Positions 22,539-35,215 of a stretch of 64,000 nt of DNA are shown here, one piece after another (positions within the stretch are counted from its first letter, which is position 1; the number at the start of each line of letters is the position of its first letter). Origin of the DNA: Phyto melanocephala (lineage: Eukaryota > Arthropoda > Insecta > Diptera > Rhinophoridae); NCBI GenBank assembly GCA_941918925.1, contig OW799237.1:89315015-89379014 (forward strand), in the 5' to 3' direction. The position numbers and the translations under genes were made by a program. The notes beneath the pieces were generated by a model. The model had not been told where the DNA came from. It made no database searches and saw only the letters and a list, made by a program, of their open reading frames with translations.

Positions 22539-25500
22539 TTAGCCATAGACTCTTTTCAGGAGTGTAAAATAAGAGTATGATGCATTCAATAAGGACTGAA
22601 AAAGTTCCAACGTTATCAAATACATGTTACCCACTTTGATCTAAAAAAAAGTGATTATAAGAGTTTAAACAAAAATGTATTTAATAAGTTAATTTAACTT
22701 TTAAATTTCTTACCGAACATGGTTTTTGAGATCTGAGTATGAGCAAAAGAATATTTTTTTGAACCGGTATGTCAAAGTTAAACCATTCAGTATCATAGGC
22801 AGCTTCGGCAATTTGCAAATTCTAAGAAAAAAAAATTTTACATAATTTTTTGTTGAAAAAATTTGCTATAATATTTTTTTTTTGATTTTCGTTAAAAGAA
22901 AATATTCTATAAACAAATTTTTGATAAATTTCGTGTTTTAGAAAATTCTTTTTTTTTTCAAATTTTTTTGATTAATTTTCGCTTCGTATTAATTTTATTA
23001 ATAAATTTTTTTTTTAAGATTTTATAAGTTTCTGCTTTAAAAAAATTAGTGATTAATTTATTTGTAAGAAATTGCCTTAAAAAAAATCAATAAATTTTTA
23101 CTGTGTTAAAAAATTTCAAAATTTTTTTCTTATACAAAAATTATTTTTATAAAAAATAGTGGTTAAGTTTCCGTTCTATAGAAAATTTTACATAATTTTT
23201 TTTTATTGAAAATTATCAATAAATATTTTTTTATAGATGATTTTTATTTTTTTTTGTTTGTTTTTATTTTTCTTCTAATGTACTTTTTTTTAAAGAAAAT
23301 TAAAAATAATTAATACAACCCCAAATTGTGGTAGTCGTGGCCGAAGTAAAGACGGCAACGTTATAAAATCTATAGACTATTCATAACTCATTTCTATAAA
23401 TAACAACAATCTCACCTGCTCTTTCAGCTCATTGGCATACCAATATAAAGCCAATACTTGGGCAAATATCATGGTTATATAGGCACATACAATAACTGCT
23501 TGAGCAGTTGAATCCTCCTAATTAAGTAAATTATAACAAACAAAAAAATTTGTTTAGTTCAGGCACTCTTCAGAATCATTAAAGCGTCACTTACAATTAT
23601 TAGTAGAAACAATAACGCGCATAACAAAGCACCAAAGGCAATAAATTCCAATAGAAATATATAAGTTGTCAAACTGTTAACGGTCTCAATATAACTGTAA
23701 CATAAACATTTTGAATACACATGTACATACATATAATTCACAATAGTTTTTCATTCATTATAATCACCTTATAATTTCCTTTTGAAATTGAATACAATTT
23801 ATGACCTGTTCAGAAATTAATGTCGAATTTGCATTATCATATTTAAGGGTTCTTAAACGATGTTGCAAAGCCTTACACATAACAATGCCAAACATTATAA
23901 AGGACACAATCAATGTGGTGTATGGAATGTACATGCAACAACCCATTGGTGTAATGATCATTTGATAAGCATACCAGATCTCGTAAAATGGCGACTGATA
24001 TTCGTTGACACCGGGTATCATGCTACCAAAAGGCAAAACTTAAGAAAAATTAGTAAAATTATTTAATTTTTTCTCCTCAAATTGAATAATTGCCCAATTC
24101 ACATCCTAAGTATTGTGGAAGTTGTACGTCGTAGTAATTGTACACATTATGTTGATAATAATAATTGTTACGAGAATGTTCTGCGGTCGACCGTAATCTA
24201 GTAATATTTTTGTTTTTTTATAAAACACATAAAAACTCTTGGAAAAAATTTTGTATCAACAATATTGATTCAACGTGTTTTTTTATTTTTTGTTTTGTTA
24301 CACACAAATGTATTGCGCATGAGTTAGTTAGTAGCAACTTTAAAAGCTTTTAACTCTTAGGACTCTGAACCAATTTTAGTATGATTAAGATCTACAGAAA
24401 AATCCTTACAAGTGGTATATTTTTATACCCTTCACAGAGAGTGTAAGAGTATATCGTCGATCTCATGTAGAAAGGACCTAACTCAAATAATTATAATTTT
24501 ACAGTAGAAGTCAAAAACGTAATAGAAAGATTATTTTTATAATATAATTTCTATTGTAAAGTTGCTTGTCAAACTGTTATTTTTTATACCATTGCGTTAA
24601 ATTTTTGTGTCGAAGTGTATTTGTGTAAAATGTATTAAAGTCACTGAAAAACTCAATTTCGTAAAAAGTGCAAGTAAGGGCCTGTCTACATGAGACCGAC
24701 GATATATAGGTTTGTCTTTCCGTGTGAAATTACTACAATTTTCATTTCCGACCCCATAGAGTGTATTTTTTCTGAAAGCCTATGAATAGGGGAGTCAATT
24801 AAGCATTGGCCGTCTGTCCGTGTGTATGTTGAAATTAACTTTTTGAAGCCCCCAGACATTTCCAAGACCCGTGTAAAGTACCAAAATATCAAAAATATTC
24901 GGTAGCAGAACGGTATTGAAAATAACGAATATTTCTGATATTTTGATACCCTACACGGGTCTTGGAAATGTCTCATGTCTATATACATAAGATTTTATTA
25001 CAAAATGTAAACAATTTTTTGAAGATATGGTAACATTAATGTTGGAATAGTTAAATGAAATCATCATTAAATTGCAGTAATTTTTTTATTTTTTTTATTT
25101 TTTATAATCGCTGCATTTACACTGCGAGATATTGCTTAAGCAATTTATTTTGCAAACATTAATACTACGAACATCATGGTGTAGTAGCGCTTTCTATTCC
25201 TTTCTCACTATCTCGGACTTAAACTCAAGAATTTAAGCAATTTTAATTGCAAGTGTTGACACTGAGAGAAATGATAGATTCTATTTCACGACTGGTTTCT
25301 ACGACGAGTTTCAAATGTTTTATTCAAAAAAAAAAAAAAAAAAATGTCATCTTATATTTTGTTTTTAAACGAATAGTCGATTGTGACATTAGTTCTTAAT
25401 AATTACCTCTTTCCTCAGCAAAAAATGGGTAAAGCGCAAACCCGATGCAAGTAAGTAGTCCCAAAAATAAATTTCCCCTGGACATGGCTTTACCCATAGC

Positions 25501-26282
25501 GTTTACTTGTTCTAATAAAGATTTTATATAAAAATCATTTGATTTCTAAAAAAGACAATTCAAATAGTATAAATTTCATATATATTTAAATTTTTTTTTT
25601 AAATTTAAAAGTATGGAAACCAGTTAATACAGGGCATGTTTTTTACATCTGACTTGACAAATTTCACACTGATAAATACGTACATGTCGTGTATTACCTT
25701 TAAAACATTACTTCTGTAAAAAAACATGTGTTGAGACATCTGACAAAATTTCAATTAGAGCCCGCTCTATTTTCTTCTGTCAAAACATGTGACATCAGCC
25801 GTTGGCAGACATCTTTGCTGCTGCAAAGCAGTCAGCAATGGTTGCCTGTAAGAGAACAATTTTTAAAGCACTGTAGATTTACATATGTCTCACAAATTTT
25901 AAAGTCAGATGTAAAAAACATGCCGTGTATTAGCTGCTTTAGTAAATGTATTCATATTATGCATGTAAATATTCATTTTACTACCCACCATCAAATCATT
26001 GAAATGTTTTTCCAAGTTCATTATTAAATCCTGATACTTTTCTCTATCGTAGAGCAGGATGTAAGCTCTCAATATAGTATTAAACCATAAAACCAATATA
26101 TAAGAATTCCGTATTATGCCAACAATACCTTCCTTGGTCATAAACATATAGTAGAATTGGGTGAGGACCAAAAATGTCGATGGTGTTAAGCATAAATAAC
26201 GACGCCAATTTCTATCGTATATAAGTGACCAAAATTTCAAAATTGTAACATTTATATGGATCAGCGGAATATGTTCAAACAT
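22539..26282 (-). CDS. Or49b: Odorant receptor, Or49b orthologue
   Basis: Seven minus-strand exons: 26282-25989, 25545-25407, 24038-23768, 23694-23595, 23517-23416, 22821-22714, 22640-22539 (stop 22539-22541). All junctions are GT-AG and in phase, giving 371 residues, the usual length for a fly odorant receptor. It should be a seven-helix ligand-binding subunit that pairs with Orco in olfactory neuron dendrites. Recognisable parts: N-terminus [20 protein letters not shown], mid [29 protein letters not shown], the helix-7 region [15 protein letters not shown], and the C-terminus [15 protein letters not shown]. These match Drosophila Or49b closely as I remember it. No disruption is seen. Repeats sit in introns 1 and 2, and a Foldback element lies just beyond the stop. 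Confidence 0.93.
24420..24985 (+). repeat. Dispersed repeat D1 in Or49b intron 2, with nested hairpin
   Basis: TTTTTATACCCTTCACAGAG starts the copy. At 24465-24690 is the AAGG(A/G)CCTAACTC hairpin module also seen at 3.97-4.19 kb. From 24715 the sequence matches the D1 opening (CATTTCCGACCCCATAGAG, TGTCCGTGTGTATGTTGAAA). At 24854-24973 an inverted repeat (AGACATTTCCAAGACCCGTG and its reverse complement) makes a strong hairpin with a loop of about 25 bp. It lies antisense in intron 2 of Or49b. Confidence 0.55.
25625..25932. mobile_element. MITE in Or49b intron 1
   Basis: TAATACAGGGCATGTTTTTT faces its near-exact reverse complement ending at 25932; the inverted repeats extend about 30 bp through ACATCTGACTT. 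The 308-bp element lies wholly within intron 1 (25546-25988). The interior has further short palindromes (GCTGCTGCAAAGCAG). No protein. Confidence 0.72.
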
Positions 26283-26984
26283 TATGTCCGACTTTGGGAA
26301 ACTATTATTTTTTTCGACTTTAATTGTTGAAATTATTTAAATAAACTACAAATGTTGAATTAAAATTCAAAGGAATTTATAGCAAAAAGAGGACAAATAA
26401 AATTGTTTTAACAATTGAGTTTGTTATTTGAAAAAGACAGAATTAAAAAAAATAATAATAATTACATTTGTTTTATAATCAGTCAATTAGATGATAGAGC
26501 ATTATTTGTTAGGGAAAATATGCAATTGCAAGCAATATTATCCACTTTAAAGTAGGTGTACTTTTTAAATTATTATTTATTACAAACAATTTAACTTTTG
26601 GCCCATTCGAAATGACCATAATTATTAAAATGTATATCTAAAAACCTAAGTAGAATTTTTGTTATGTTTCTGGATGTAATTGTTTGTAAAGAAGAATTTC
26701 AATTGTTTTTTTTTTTAATTTTCGACTAACTAAGTATTAACATACACATGTACGTAGGTATGTATATGTTTTGTCTAGAAGGAGGAATGGATGTTTTAAT
26801 GTTTTTATTAATTTTTGACTGCCTATGTAATTTTTCAATAGGGAGGAATTTTTTATTATTGTTAATTTGTGAAATTAAATTTATTTTTACGCATATTTAT
26901 ACATATTTATATGCATACATACATACATACATATGTTAGTATATATGTAAATGACAATTTTAACCAGCGATTATTTTGAATCTT

Positions 26985-27785
26985 GCAATACTTATGTCAT
27001 TCTGCTCTTTAACAAAATTCAGTATAAAATCTCCGCTGAACGAAATGAATCGATTTACGCTTGAGCAACATTGGAATTCGTTTATTTCCAAAACAAAGAT
27101 AATTGGTTGGAAATTGCACAAAAATCTCGTACAAAAAAGTCATCTTTACGGACGAAGTTCATTTCTACCTTGGTGGGTACGTTAATATTTAGGCAAAATT
27201 TACTTATTTGGTGCTCAGAAAACCCAAGCGTGGTCTTACAGAAGCCAAAGCACCCATTACGAGTGACTGTTTCGTGCGGCTTGTGGAGCGGAGGCATCAT
27301 TAGCCCATATTTCTTTGAAAATAAGGACAACGCAACCATTACGGTTAGTGGACACACCGATTACACCATGATAACAGATTTCCTTGTGCTCGCTCTTCAT
27401 CGCATTAATGTGAACGATGTTTGTTTTCAACAGGATAGTGCAACTTGCTACGCATCTTATGCCACAATCGATTTACTGCGTACTACGTTTGATGGCCGTT
27501 TATTTAACCGAGAAGGTGATATTAATTAGCCACCAAAAAGCTGCCGTTCGACACCGTTGGACCATTTTCTGTTAAAGACAAGTGTTATGCAGACAAATTA
27601 GAGACAATTGAGCATTTGAAGGTTAACATTCATGATGCCATTGCCGAGATACAACCACATACACTCGAAAAAGTGCTTAGAAATTATTCCGATCAAATGG
27701 GGTACTCTGCGGCCAGCTGAGGCAGCCATATGAATAAAATATTATTTCATTTCTAACCGGAACAATTGTACTTCACAACAAAAAA
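26985..27785 (+). mobile_element. Mariner-like transposase relic
   Basis: Fragments in shifting plus-strand frames follow the order of a mariner-like DDE transposase: a 'NSFISKTKIIGWKLHKNL'-type stretch, RVTVSCGLWSGGIISPYFFE, VCFQQDSATCYASYATIDLL, then PPKSCRSTPLDHFL and a C-terminus ending near 27,735. Frameshifts and stops break it, and a deletion separates the second DDE block from the PLD motif. It belongs to the same general family as the relics at 1-330 and 11.1-11.5 kb. Confidence 0.72.
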
Positions 27786-28229
27786 TAATGAATTTGACAA
27801 AACTTAAATCGTTTTTGTTTTATTGAATTTTTAAATTTTAACTTTTAAATGGCCCCTTGTCCATAGAGAAATTATATGAATTTGAGATAAAGCGTTATAT
27901 GGGAGGTGGGCATAAAAGTGGGCGTGTCACATTTATTTTCCGTTAGTACAAAGCCTTTGCCTTTCAAAAATTTTAGAATCATACATCTAATTTTGTCAGT
28001 TTTATTGTGTTTTCAATTTTAAATATATCGAAAAATGCACTGTGTGATAAAAATTTTCGTACATTTTGATCTGTTAGTCCTTTCCTAATGCATAGATTTA
28101 AGCAATTTTCAGGAAAAATATTTTTTCAACTCAGAATATATATAAATTCGAAATTTTATGGCTCTACGTTAATGCGTTTAGACACAATTGCATTTTATTC
28201 GATGTTGAAAGGACATGGTTTTTTTGACC

Positions 28230-28523
28230 TACTCTTGCACTAGGAGCTATAACTCTCTTTCTAATGTTCCGATTTAGCCCATTTTCAATACCAAACAAAC
28301 CTTGTGTATAAGAAATATTCGAGCCCCCAAACTTTTTCGGTCCGACATCTATTATGCTTTCAACATACGGATAGACGGACGGACATAGCTAGATCGTTAT
28401 CAAATGAAACTCCGATTCAGAAAATATATACTTTATGGGGTCTCAAATGGATATTTCGATGTGTTACAAATGGAATGACAAAATGTATATACCCCCACCA
28501 TTTTTTTGGTGGCGGGTATAAAA
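28230..28523 (+). repeat. Dispersed repeat D2 with terminal hairpin
   Basis: Ends in a strong hairpin, TATACCCCCACCATTTTTTTGG followed by TGGCGGGTATA, at about 28488-28520. Upstream are GGACGGACATAGCTAGATCG and AAACTCCGATTCAGAAAATA, both of which recur in reverse at 35.8 kb. Non-coding; the class is unknown, though its layout resembles D1. Confidence 0.5.
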
Positions 28524-29697
28524 ATTTAACATTTTGGTATAAAATCATGTTTAATCAACAATTAATGTCTGCTGTAGATGGGGTGTTAGCCATTCAATAA
28601 GCAGATTCAAATAATCTTTTAAAGTTTAAGATGAAGATTTTTTAATGATTAGGTGACGTATTTTTTTCGCTTTTAGTGTGACAATACCTTTGCTATTGTT
28701 CCTGCTCTATTTGTTATGATCTCGATATTTGACTCTTAAGTCGCAACCAATGACCGACGCTACAACGTTTTTATGGGGTAAATAAATTTGTATCAAAAAT
28801 CTAACTCATTTCATCTTATTCTACACGTTTTTAGGTATCAGAATCCACTATTGAGTCCAAACCCGTTTTTCAACACACTAGGTCCCTTTTCTCGGAGAAG
28901 GTCACATATACTGGCTAAGACACAAGTTTTAAAGATACGACACGATTTAACTAATTCGACCATAAGCTAAATAGCTAAATGGTTTCAAAGAATTTCACTC
29001 AAATTTTAAAAAAAGAAAGTATTTAATTTTTAAAAGAATTTGAGTAAATAAAACCCATAACATAATCATTGTATGAGAATGAAACGAAAGCCCTCTTTTC
29101 TCTAACACAGCATTTCCACTCACAACAAACACATATAAAATCTAAAACGAAGAAACTTTATAACACAAAGGAAAAAAAGCAAAAAAGTTTGTTGTTGCCT
29201 AAACATTTCTACATGGCCATGGCAATGGAATTGAATTTGTATGTTATAAAGAATGAAAAAGAAATTTATTGTTTTTATTGTTGCTGTTTGTAAAACATGT
29301 ACATACATATGTTGCTAGTATTTAGTATTTCTTCGTCGTATTTTTGTTTTATAGTAATTTGAACATGAATTTCTTTTGATCTTTATGTTGTTTTTAGTGT
29401 TTTTGTTGCAGCATACATCTGAATTGCTCAAGAAAGGTAACAAGTTAAGAGCAATGGTTTTTCATAATCAGTTCTTTTGCAACTTTTCAGCAGTGTGGTT
29501 GGTAATAAAAAGTATTTTGGGAAAGAAAGTGCTAACAAGTAAATACTGTGTTCATTTATGTTTTAATAAAAAAAAATAAACCAACAAGAAACAGTGAAAT
29601 TTTTTAGAGAGCAAAAAAAAAAGAAAACAATTAAAATTAAATTATTAAGAAACTTAAAACAAAATTAGTGAATTATACGAGATAATAAAAAGAAAAT
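28524..29697. other. Intergenic stretch, no gene seen
   Basis: AT-rich with normal-looking short ORFs lacking any recognisable motif. If the exon at 29698 is real, the last few hundred bases would be its promoter and 5' UTR. Confidence 0.4.
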
Positions 29698-29718
29698 ATG
29701 GATTACCATTTAAAACTG
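29698..29718 (+). CDS. Possible first coding exon of the Spaetzle gene
   Basis: ATG in a favourable context (A at -3, G at +4) is followed by six codons and then a GTACGT donor in phase 0. Joined to the exon at 40944 it would read MDYHLKL followed by KILSFLLLSVLVTSQG, a plausible signal peptide with a basic start and a hydrophobic core. The intron would be 11.2 kb. This is inference from phase and sense only; other upstream exons are possible. Confidence 0.3.
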
Positions 29719-30592
29719 GTACGTTTTGTAAAAGCTTACAGGCATACATATGCATGTATGTATGTATGAATGTATGCTTATATTAATGTAAATAATAAAA
29801 CAAGACAATTAGAGAAAACAAATTAAAAATAAAAATTGCTAGTATAATTATGACTTTAACAAATAAAAAAAAAATTCGCATTTGCTAGCGTTTTAAATAA
29901 ATAACAGGCTTGTGTCTCAACTCTTTTGTTCTGCTTAAATATTTTTCTTCGAAATATGACGTTGCTGTCTTAAGTCAATCTATAGATGAATTATTAAAAA
30001 ATCTTGATGTGTCTTTTATCCAGTGAATATCTTAAATAGATGAAATAAATGACAGAACAAAATTATTTATTTACAAATACAAAAAACGAATGAAAAGAAA
30101 TTTCATTTAATTTTATGCTGTAATAGTTCGTATCGTATAGTTAGCGCTGATCCAGGAGGAAGGAGAAAGGATACAAGAAATATAGTATTTTTTCTTTTAA
30201 TAAAGATATATTCACATTAGGTACATATTTAACGAAATAGACGTAACAACTAAAATCTTTAATTAATGCTCTAAAAAAATTATTAATTTTAATATATTTT
30301 GACTTTATTCACATAAAAGTAAAAAAAAAATATTTATAATAGTGGTTATGCTTATTTGGGCAAATATCTGCTTAATGTGAACAAAGCTTAAGTAATAGTT
30401 TTGACAGCCATAAACTAAACAATTCATATATTTTTATAAAAACCTCAAAAACGCGTAAGCTGGATCCATGCCTGGTGTAAACGAATATATAACATTCTGG
30501 ACTGTAAACTTTTTTAATTCAATTTTAAAAAATTTCTGAAAAATCGAAAAAATAACCACAAGTTAAAAATTTTAAATTAGTTCATTCTTTTC

Positions 30593-30900
30593 TTATACTA
30601 TGTTCACACAGGCGCCTTTATTGTCAATTTATAATATTATCGCAATTAAAGGCCTTATTGAGCTCAATTTACAATACTAAAAATTATTTTTAAATTGAGC
30701 AATATATACTTAGTTGTTTCACTTATTGCCTAAAACTCGAAATACAACTCTTGAGAAGAAAATTCTTTAGGTGGCATTTCTAATGTCAAACAAATGAATA
30801 TACAAAAAATAAAAAGTAAGAAAATGGAAAATGTTTGATGAATTTAATTGCGATAATATTATAAATTGACAATTAAGGTGCATGTGTGAACATAGTATAA
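30593..30900. mobile_element. MITE with about 60-bp terminal inverted repeats
   Basis: TTATACTATGTTCACACA at 30593 matches the reversed right end at 30900, and the match continues for about 60 bp through GTCAATTTATAATATTATCG. The central part is A/T-rich. No coding capacity. Confidence 0.78.
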
Positions 30901-31585
30901 ACAGGGTATTATGTGATATGCATGACTTTTATTAGTTTTCAGAGAAAGTATTAGCAAATTGTTCTGATGAATTTAACTTTTACGTTCATGTTTCGATTCT
31001 TTGATGTTAGGCAAAACAGTATTAAGTCAATAACTGCAGTTTTTGTTAAATACCAAACAAAATATCCATTTTTTGTATTATGGCCTAATGAGCAAATGAT
31101 TACCATTGGAAGCAGGTATTGATACGAAAAGAACGAGAGAAAAAACTTATTAAAATCTTATCAGAAATTCAAACTGTAATTTATTCACTTAAGACATTTT
31201 TGCCCAGTGTCACAAAATTTATAAAATGAATGTGATGTTTGAAATAAATGTACTTACATTAGGAGGCAAATTACGACATACGAACACAAAATACCTAATT
31301 TTAAAATTCTTATTAGACTATACCAAAAGCGAAAAGATGGAACGTTTTAGTAAAGTAAAAATTATAATTAAAAAAAATTAAATAAAATAAAATAAAATAA
31401 AGACTAATCAATAATAAATAGAGGCAAACAAAACGTTTAGGAGCTTTGAAAATAAGTATTTTTTTCATTTAAAAGGGCTTTGCAGTTATGTCAAGTTTTT
31501 GCCATGATTTGACACAAGGGCACAAATCCGATATTCAATTTTCCATGAGACTTACTAGTTTATTTTGATCTTAAGGCATCGGTCG
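30901..31585. other. AT-rich intergenic DNA
   Basis: No gene seen. It includes a short (AAATA)n tract at about 31380-31400. Confidence 0.4.
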
Positions 31586-31589
31586 ATTG

Positions 31590-32370
31590 AGTGCGAACTT
31601 AAAAAGCCCCACAGAACCATTTATAGCGGAGTAAATACACACGATCTTGGTAGTTAACTCAAGTCACTTTCGCGAGATATAACTATACCCTCAAATTGTG
31701 TGAAACGTAGCTTCCTTCTGCTATGCCTGTTAGAGTAGCCATTCATTTTCAATTGCACTTTGTTACTTATGATAAATAAAATTTATATAAATATTAATCG
31801 GCATCCATTCCTTTACTGAGTCCCGCGCCACTACTGGTGTTTTCTCTGGACTAGAAAATGAATATCGACTGGTGATTTTCGATAATCCCAATCACACAGT
31901 CCTTCGAAATCACCAGCATTTTCGTCAGATGGAGGTACCCCATAGCATTCACACTTAATGTGTGCCTAACTGTGATAAGTCTACTGCAATCTGAGCCACC
32001 CTACCCTCTTAAAATACGAAGTCCATAATTCTCCTCATCAGCTCATCAGTAAAAATATTGATGTATGTCAGTATTCATATCCTCATTTTGCATGGTTCCA
32101 TCCGCCATGAACGTGCGATATAGCCTCTCGACCACCTTAACTATCGTCATGCTCTCCATCGGCATCTGAGTCTCCCTAACCTCTTTTAGTTTGAAAGCCA
32201 GGATTCTCCTATGCCCGATCAGTAAGGATACTGATGTCACTATCCATGCCTTGATTGTTCATGAGTTAATCCGTCATAATAGCGTAACTCATACGCTCCA
32301 TCGGCACTTGAGTTTCCTTTACCTCTTTATGCATGAGGACAAGCATTTTCCTATGCCCCATCCAAAAGTG
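31590..32370 (-). repeat. Relic with coding-like tandem repeat
   Basis: GC content rises relative to its surroundings. On the minus strand two to three units of about 145-170 bp start with a 'GGGCATAGGA(G/A)AAT' block (unit starts read back from about 32361, 32217 and 32040). Unit B reads GHRRILAFKLKEVRETQMP then MESM...DGTMQNEDMNTDI. Unit A reads GHRKMLVLMHKEVKETQVP then MERM...QGMDSDI. Frameshifts and stops break the frame between them. I do not recognise the protein. The flank at 31590-32030 may be part of the same element, possibly a retrotransposon. Confidence 0.5.
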
Positions 32371-33499
32371 TTTGTTTAAACTCCACCAAGGTAACATGCC
32401 CCCTGGGAGATTAATAAGGGTTGATATGAAATCAAATTTATAAAAGAACGGGGTTTAAAAACAACAAAAAATGTATTTGTATTATAAATATCGATATTTC
32501 TGTTTAATACTCAGGTCCAAATGCTTTTACAAATTCTAACATAAGGCAGATATTCAATTCTGATAGGAAACAGACTGCATAACAACACAGAAATTGGAAA
32601 TACTTGACTTTATTTTCTTCTAGCATATTTCTGAATGATCAGCAATGAAACAGTTTAAATATTTTTAAAGAATCCCATGCATTTACTACATTCCTGTCAT
32701 CTCTTATTTTATTTTTTTTTTCTTGCTGGGGTATGACATAAAATGTGATTTCATAAATCTTGTAAATGTTATCATGTTTATTGGGCTTTCCTTATTAAGT
32801 TGTTTCACAAATAATTTCTTTTCTGGAATCTCTACAATCCTCATAAAGTTGAAGTGCAGCATTATTAAAATTATTGTAACACTTAGGCATACACACATTC
32901 ACATAAGTAAATGTTCTTGTTTTAATATTTTTTTTGTTCTTCTAACAAAATCAATATTTTCCACATCAAGTTATGAAAACTGTTCTTTAAAGAAAATATA
33001 AAATTATTTCTTTTTTTTCTTTTGCTTTTCTTGAGAGTTTTAATAATATTTACAGCTATTTCTTACCAGTTTTCTTTTATGAAGGCATGTAGAAGACAGT
33101 TTAGAATAGACATATGCATACATATGAGACAAATGGATGAGTTCATATATATGTATACATACATATGTATGTTTGTACACGTACATATGTATGTATTTTA
33201 AGAATCTCTTGTCGTTTATTTTTATTAGAACTATGAACATACATATATAAATGTTGAAGAAAAAAAGAATCACAATTTAAATATGTTAATGAATTCTTAT
33301 ATTTTATATAAAGAGAAAATAAAAACAACTTGAACAATAACAAATAAAAATTTATAGTTCTATGGGGAAGTTTTTTTTTATTTTTTGTTTTATACATACA
33401 TATGTACATACAAAAATAAAACAACAAACAATTTTGTATGACATTAAAATGCAAACAACTTTCCCGTTAACCGACAGAAGAATTCAGTACGTTTCTTTT

Positions 33500-34451
33500 G
33501 GTAAAATTAATACTGTTTTTGAAGTTTAAATATTAAATTTTGTTATATGTCACATTTGTTGAATGAAATTCAGCATTAAATTCTGACGTAATGGTTTTTA
33601 GTTTATATTTTTTACAATTTACCATATAGGTACATAATCTGATCTAAGTATATGAGGTTGACCCTTTATTTTTATAGCGCAAACTTAAGGAAAAATATTT
33701 TTTAATAAAATTCGTATTCATTAAGAAATTAAATATATATTTTTTTTTCTACTTGTGATTAATGTTTGAGTTAATTAAAGAAGTTTAATAGAAAATTACG
33801 ATAAAAAAATTTCAAATCCAAATTTAGAAATTCTGAATTTACAGATAGGGTTTTTTAACAAATTTTGTATTTATGGAATATTTTTTAAATGTCCTATAAT
33901 AAATAAGAATTTCGATAAACTTTCCAGAAAATTTTTAGCAAATTATTAATATGTAAATAGATGTATAAACAACAATATTTTTATAAAAAGACAAATTTTA
34001 ATAATTTGCTTATAAAAACATTTTGGTAAGCTCTCTTTGTTTAGAAAACAGCTCCATTAACAGTTATTATTTTTTTTAATAAAAATCAAAATATAGTTCT
34101 TAATTATTATTTTTTATCAAAAATACTTATTATTTGTTGATTTTTATTTTTTTAAAAATAATTATTTTATAAGTTTTATATTTTTACAAAATAAAATCTA
34201 TAAAAATGCTAAACAACTGCTAATTTTCATTTTAATTTTAATCTAATTTACGTTTAGTTCACATACTTTAATTTCATTTTTTTTAAATGTTATAATATAT
34301 ATGTGGCAAAAAGGAAAAACTGCCTAAGTCGACTTACGGTCAAATTGAAACAATCACATCATTGAAATTTCAGAATTTAAAACCACTCTCAGAAAATCTT
34401 TTTATTATTTTTGACAACTTAACAGGAAGTTATATCGTAATGACTTTTTAT
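33500..34451. other. AT-rich intergenic DNA
   Basis: No gene, RNA or clear repeat structure seen beyond A/T tracts. Confidence 0.4.
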
Positions 34452-35215
34452 CTAATATATAAAATTCACGTGTCACAGTGTTTGTCACCAAACTCCTTCG
34501 AAACGGCTGAACCGATTTCAATGAAATTTTGCATACACATTCTATAGGTCTGAAAATAGGTTTATAACTATTTTTTATATTCTTTAATGAAGTGGGCGTG
34601 GCACATCCCATACAAAGTGAATTTTTAACATCATATATCTTAATTACTATGAAAGGGAGAGCTTCGAAAATTCGTACGACATCATTTGTTGTTACTATTT
34701 GTAGCCGTACCGAAAATGGGCAGGATCGCATAAGTGGGCGTGGTAGCTGCGATACAAAGTGAATCTTTAATATCATATATATTGAGAACTATGACAGGGA
34801 GAGCTTTTTAAATTTATGTGAGGCCTTCCATTATTAATGTGAGCAGCCATGCCAAAAATGGATTAGAAAAGTGGGCAGGGCCACGCCCATAAAAGAAAAT
34901 TATAATTTTTAGGTACTTTAACTGGACCGATTTTTCTGAAACTTTGCACACACATATTGAGCTGTCATGGCTATATATTTTCGTGATTAGAAAAGTTGTA
35001 GTTTTGAGGTCCTTGCTCTGAACCGATTTTTGTGAAACTTTGCACACATATTGAGCTGTCATGACTATACAATTTCTTGATAAGAAAAGTGGGAAGTGCC
35101 ACGCCCATTAAAAAATTATAATTTTTAGCTTTTTGCACTTGATATTCAATTTAAATTCAGAATGCATTTTTTTATTTTTTAAGGGGCGTAGCAACGCGCG
35201 CCGGGCTTTTCTAGT
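34452..35215 (+). mobile_element. Helentron-like element, copy 4
   Basis: It starts CTAATATATAAAATTCACGT followed by CTGAACCGATTTCAATGAAA, and ends GCGCGCCGGGCTTTTCTAGT. The right half has the GGGCGTGGC / GCACACATATTGAGCTGTCAT units of copies 1-3; the left half is a different subfamily. Non-coding. Confidence 0.65.

Noticed and set aside
25728..26027. Plus-strand ORF antisense to Or49b exon 1
   Set aside because: It lies mostly in the intron 1 MITE and overlaps the real exon; no recognisable protein.
29069..29579. Small ORFs upstream of the proposed Spaetzle first exon
   Set aside because: No motif, poor codon character, and A/T-rich low-complexity content.
32704..33454. Overlapping short ORFs rich in Tyr, Ile, His and Thr
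   Set aside because: They arise from TACATA-type simple sequence and A/T tracts, without splice or protein signals.
34814..35062. 82-codon minus-strand ORF in Helentron copy 4
   Set aside because: It is the translation of the tandem GTGCAAAGTTTC units; the same peptide appears in other copies in several frames.
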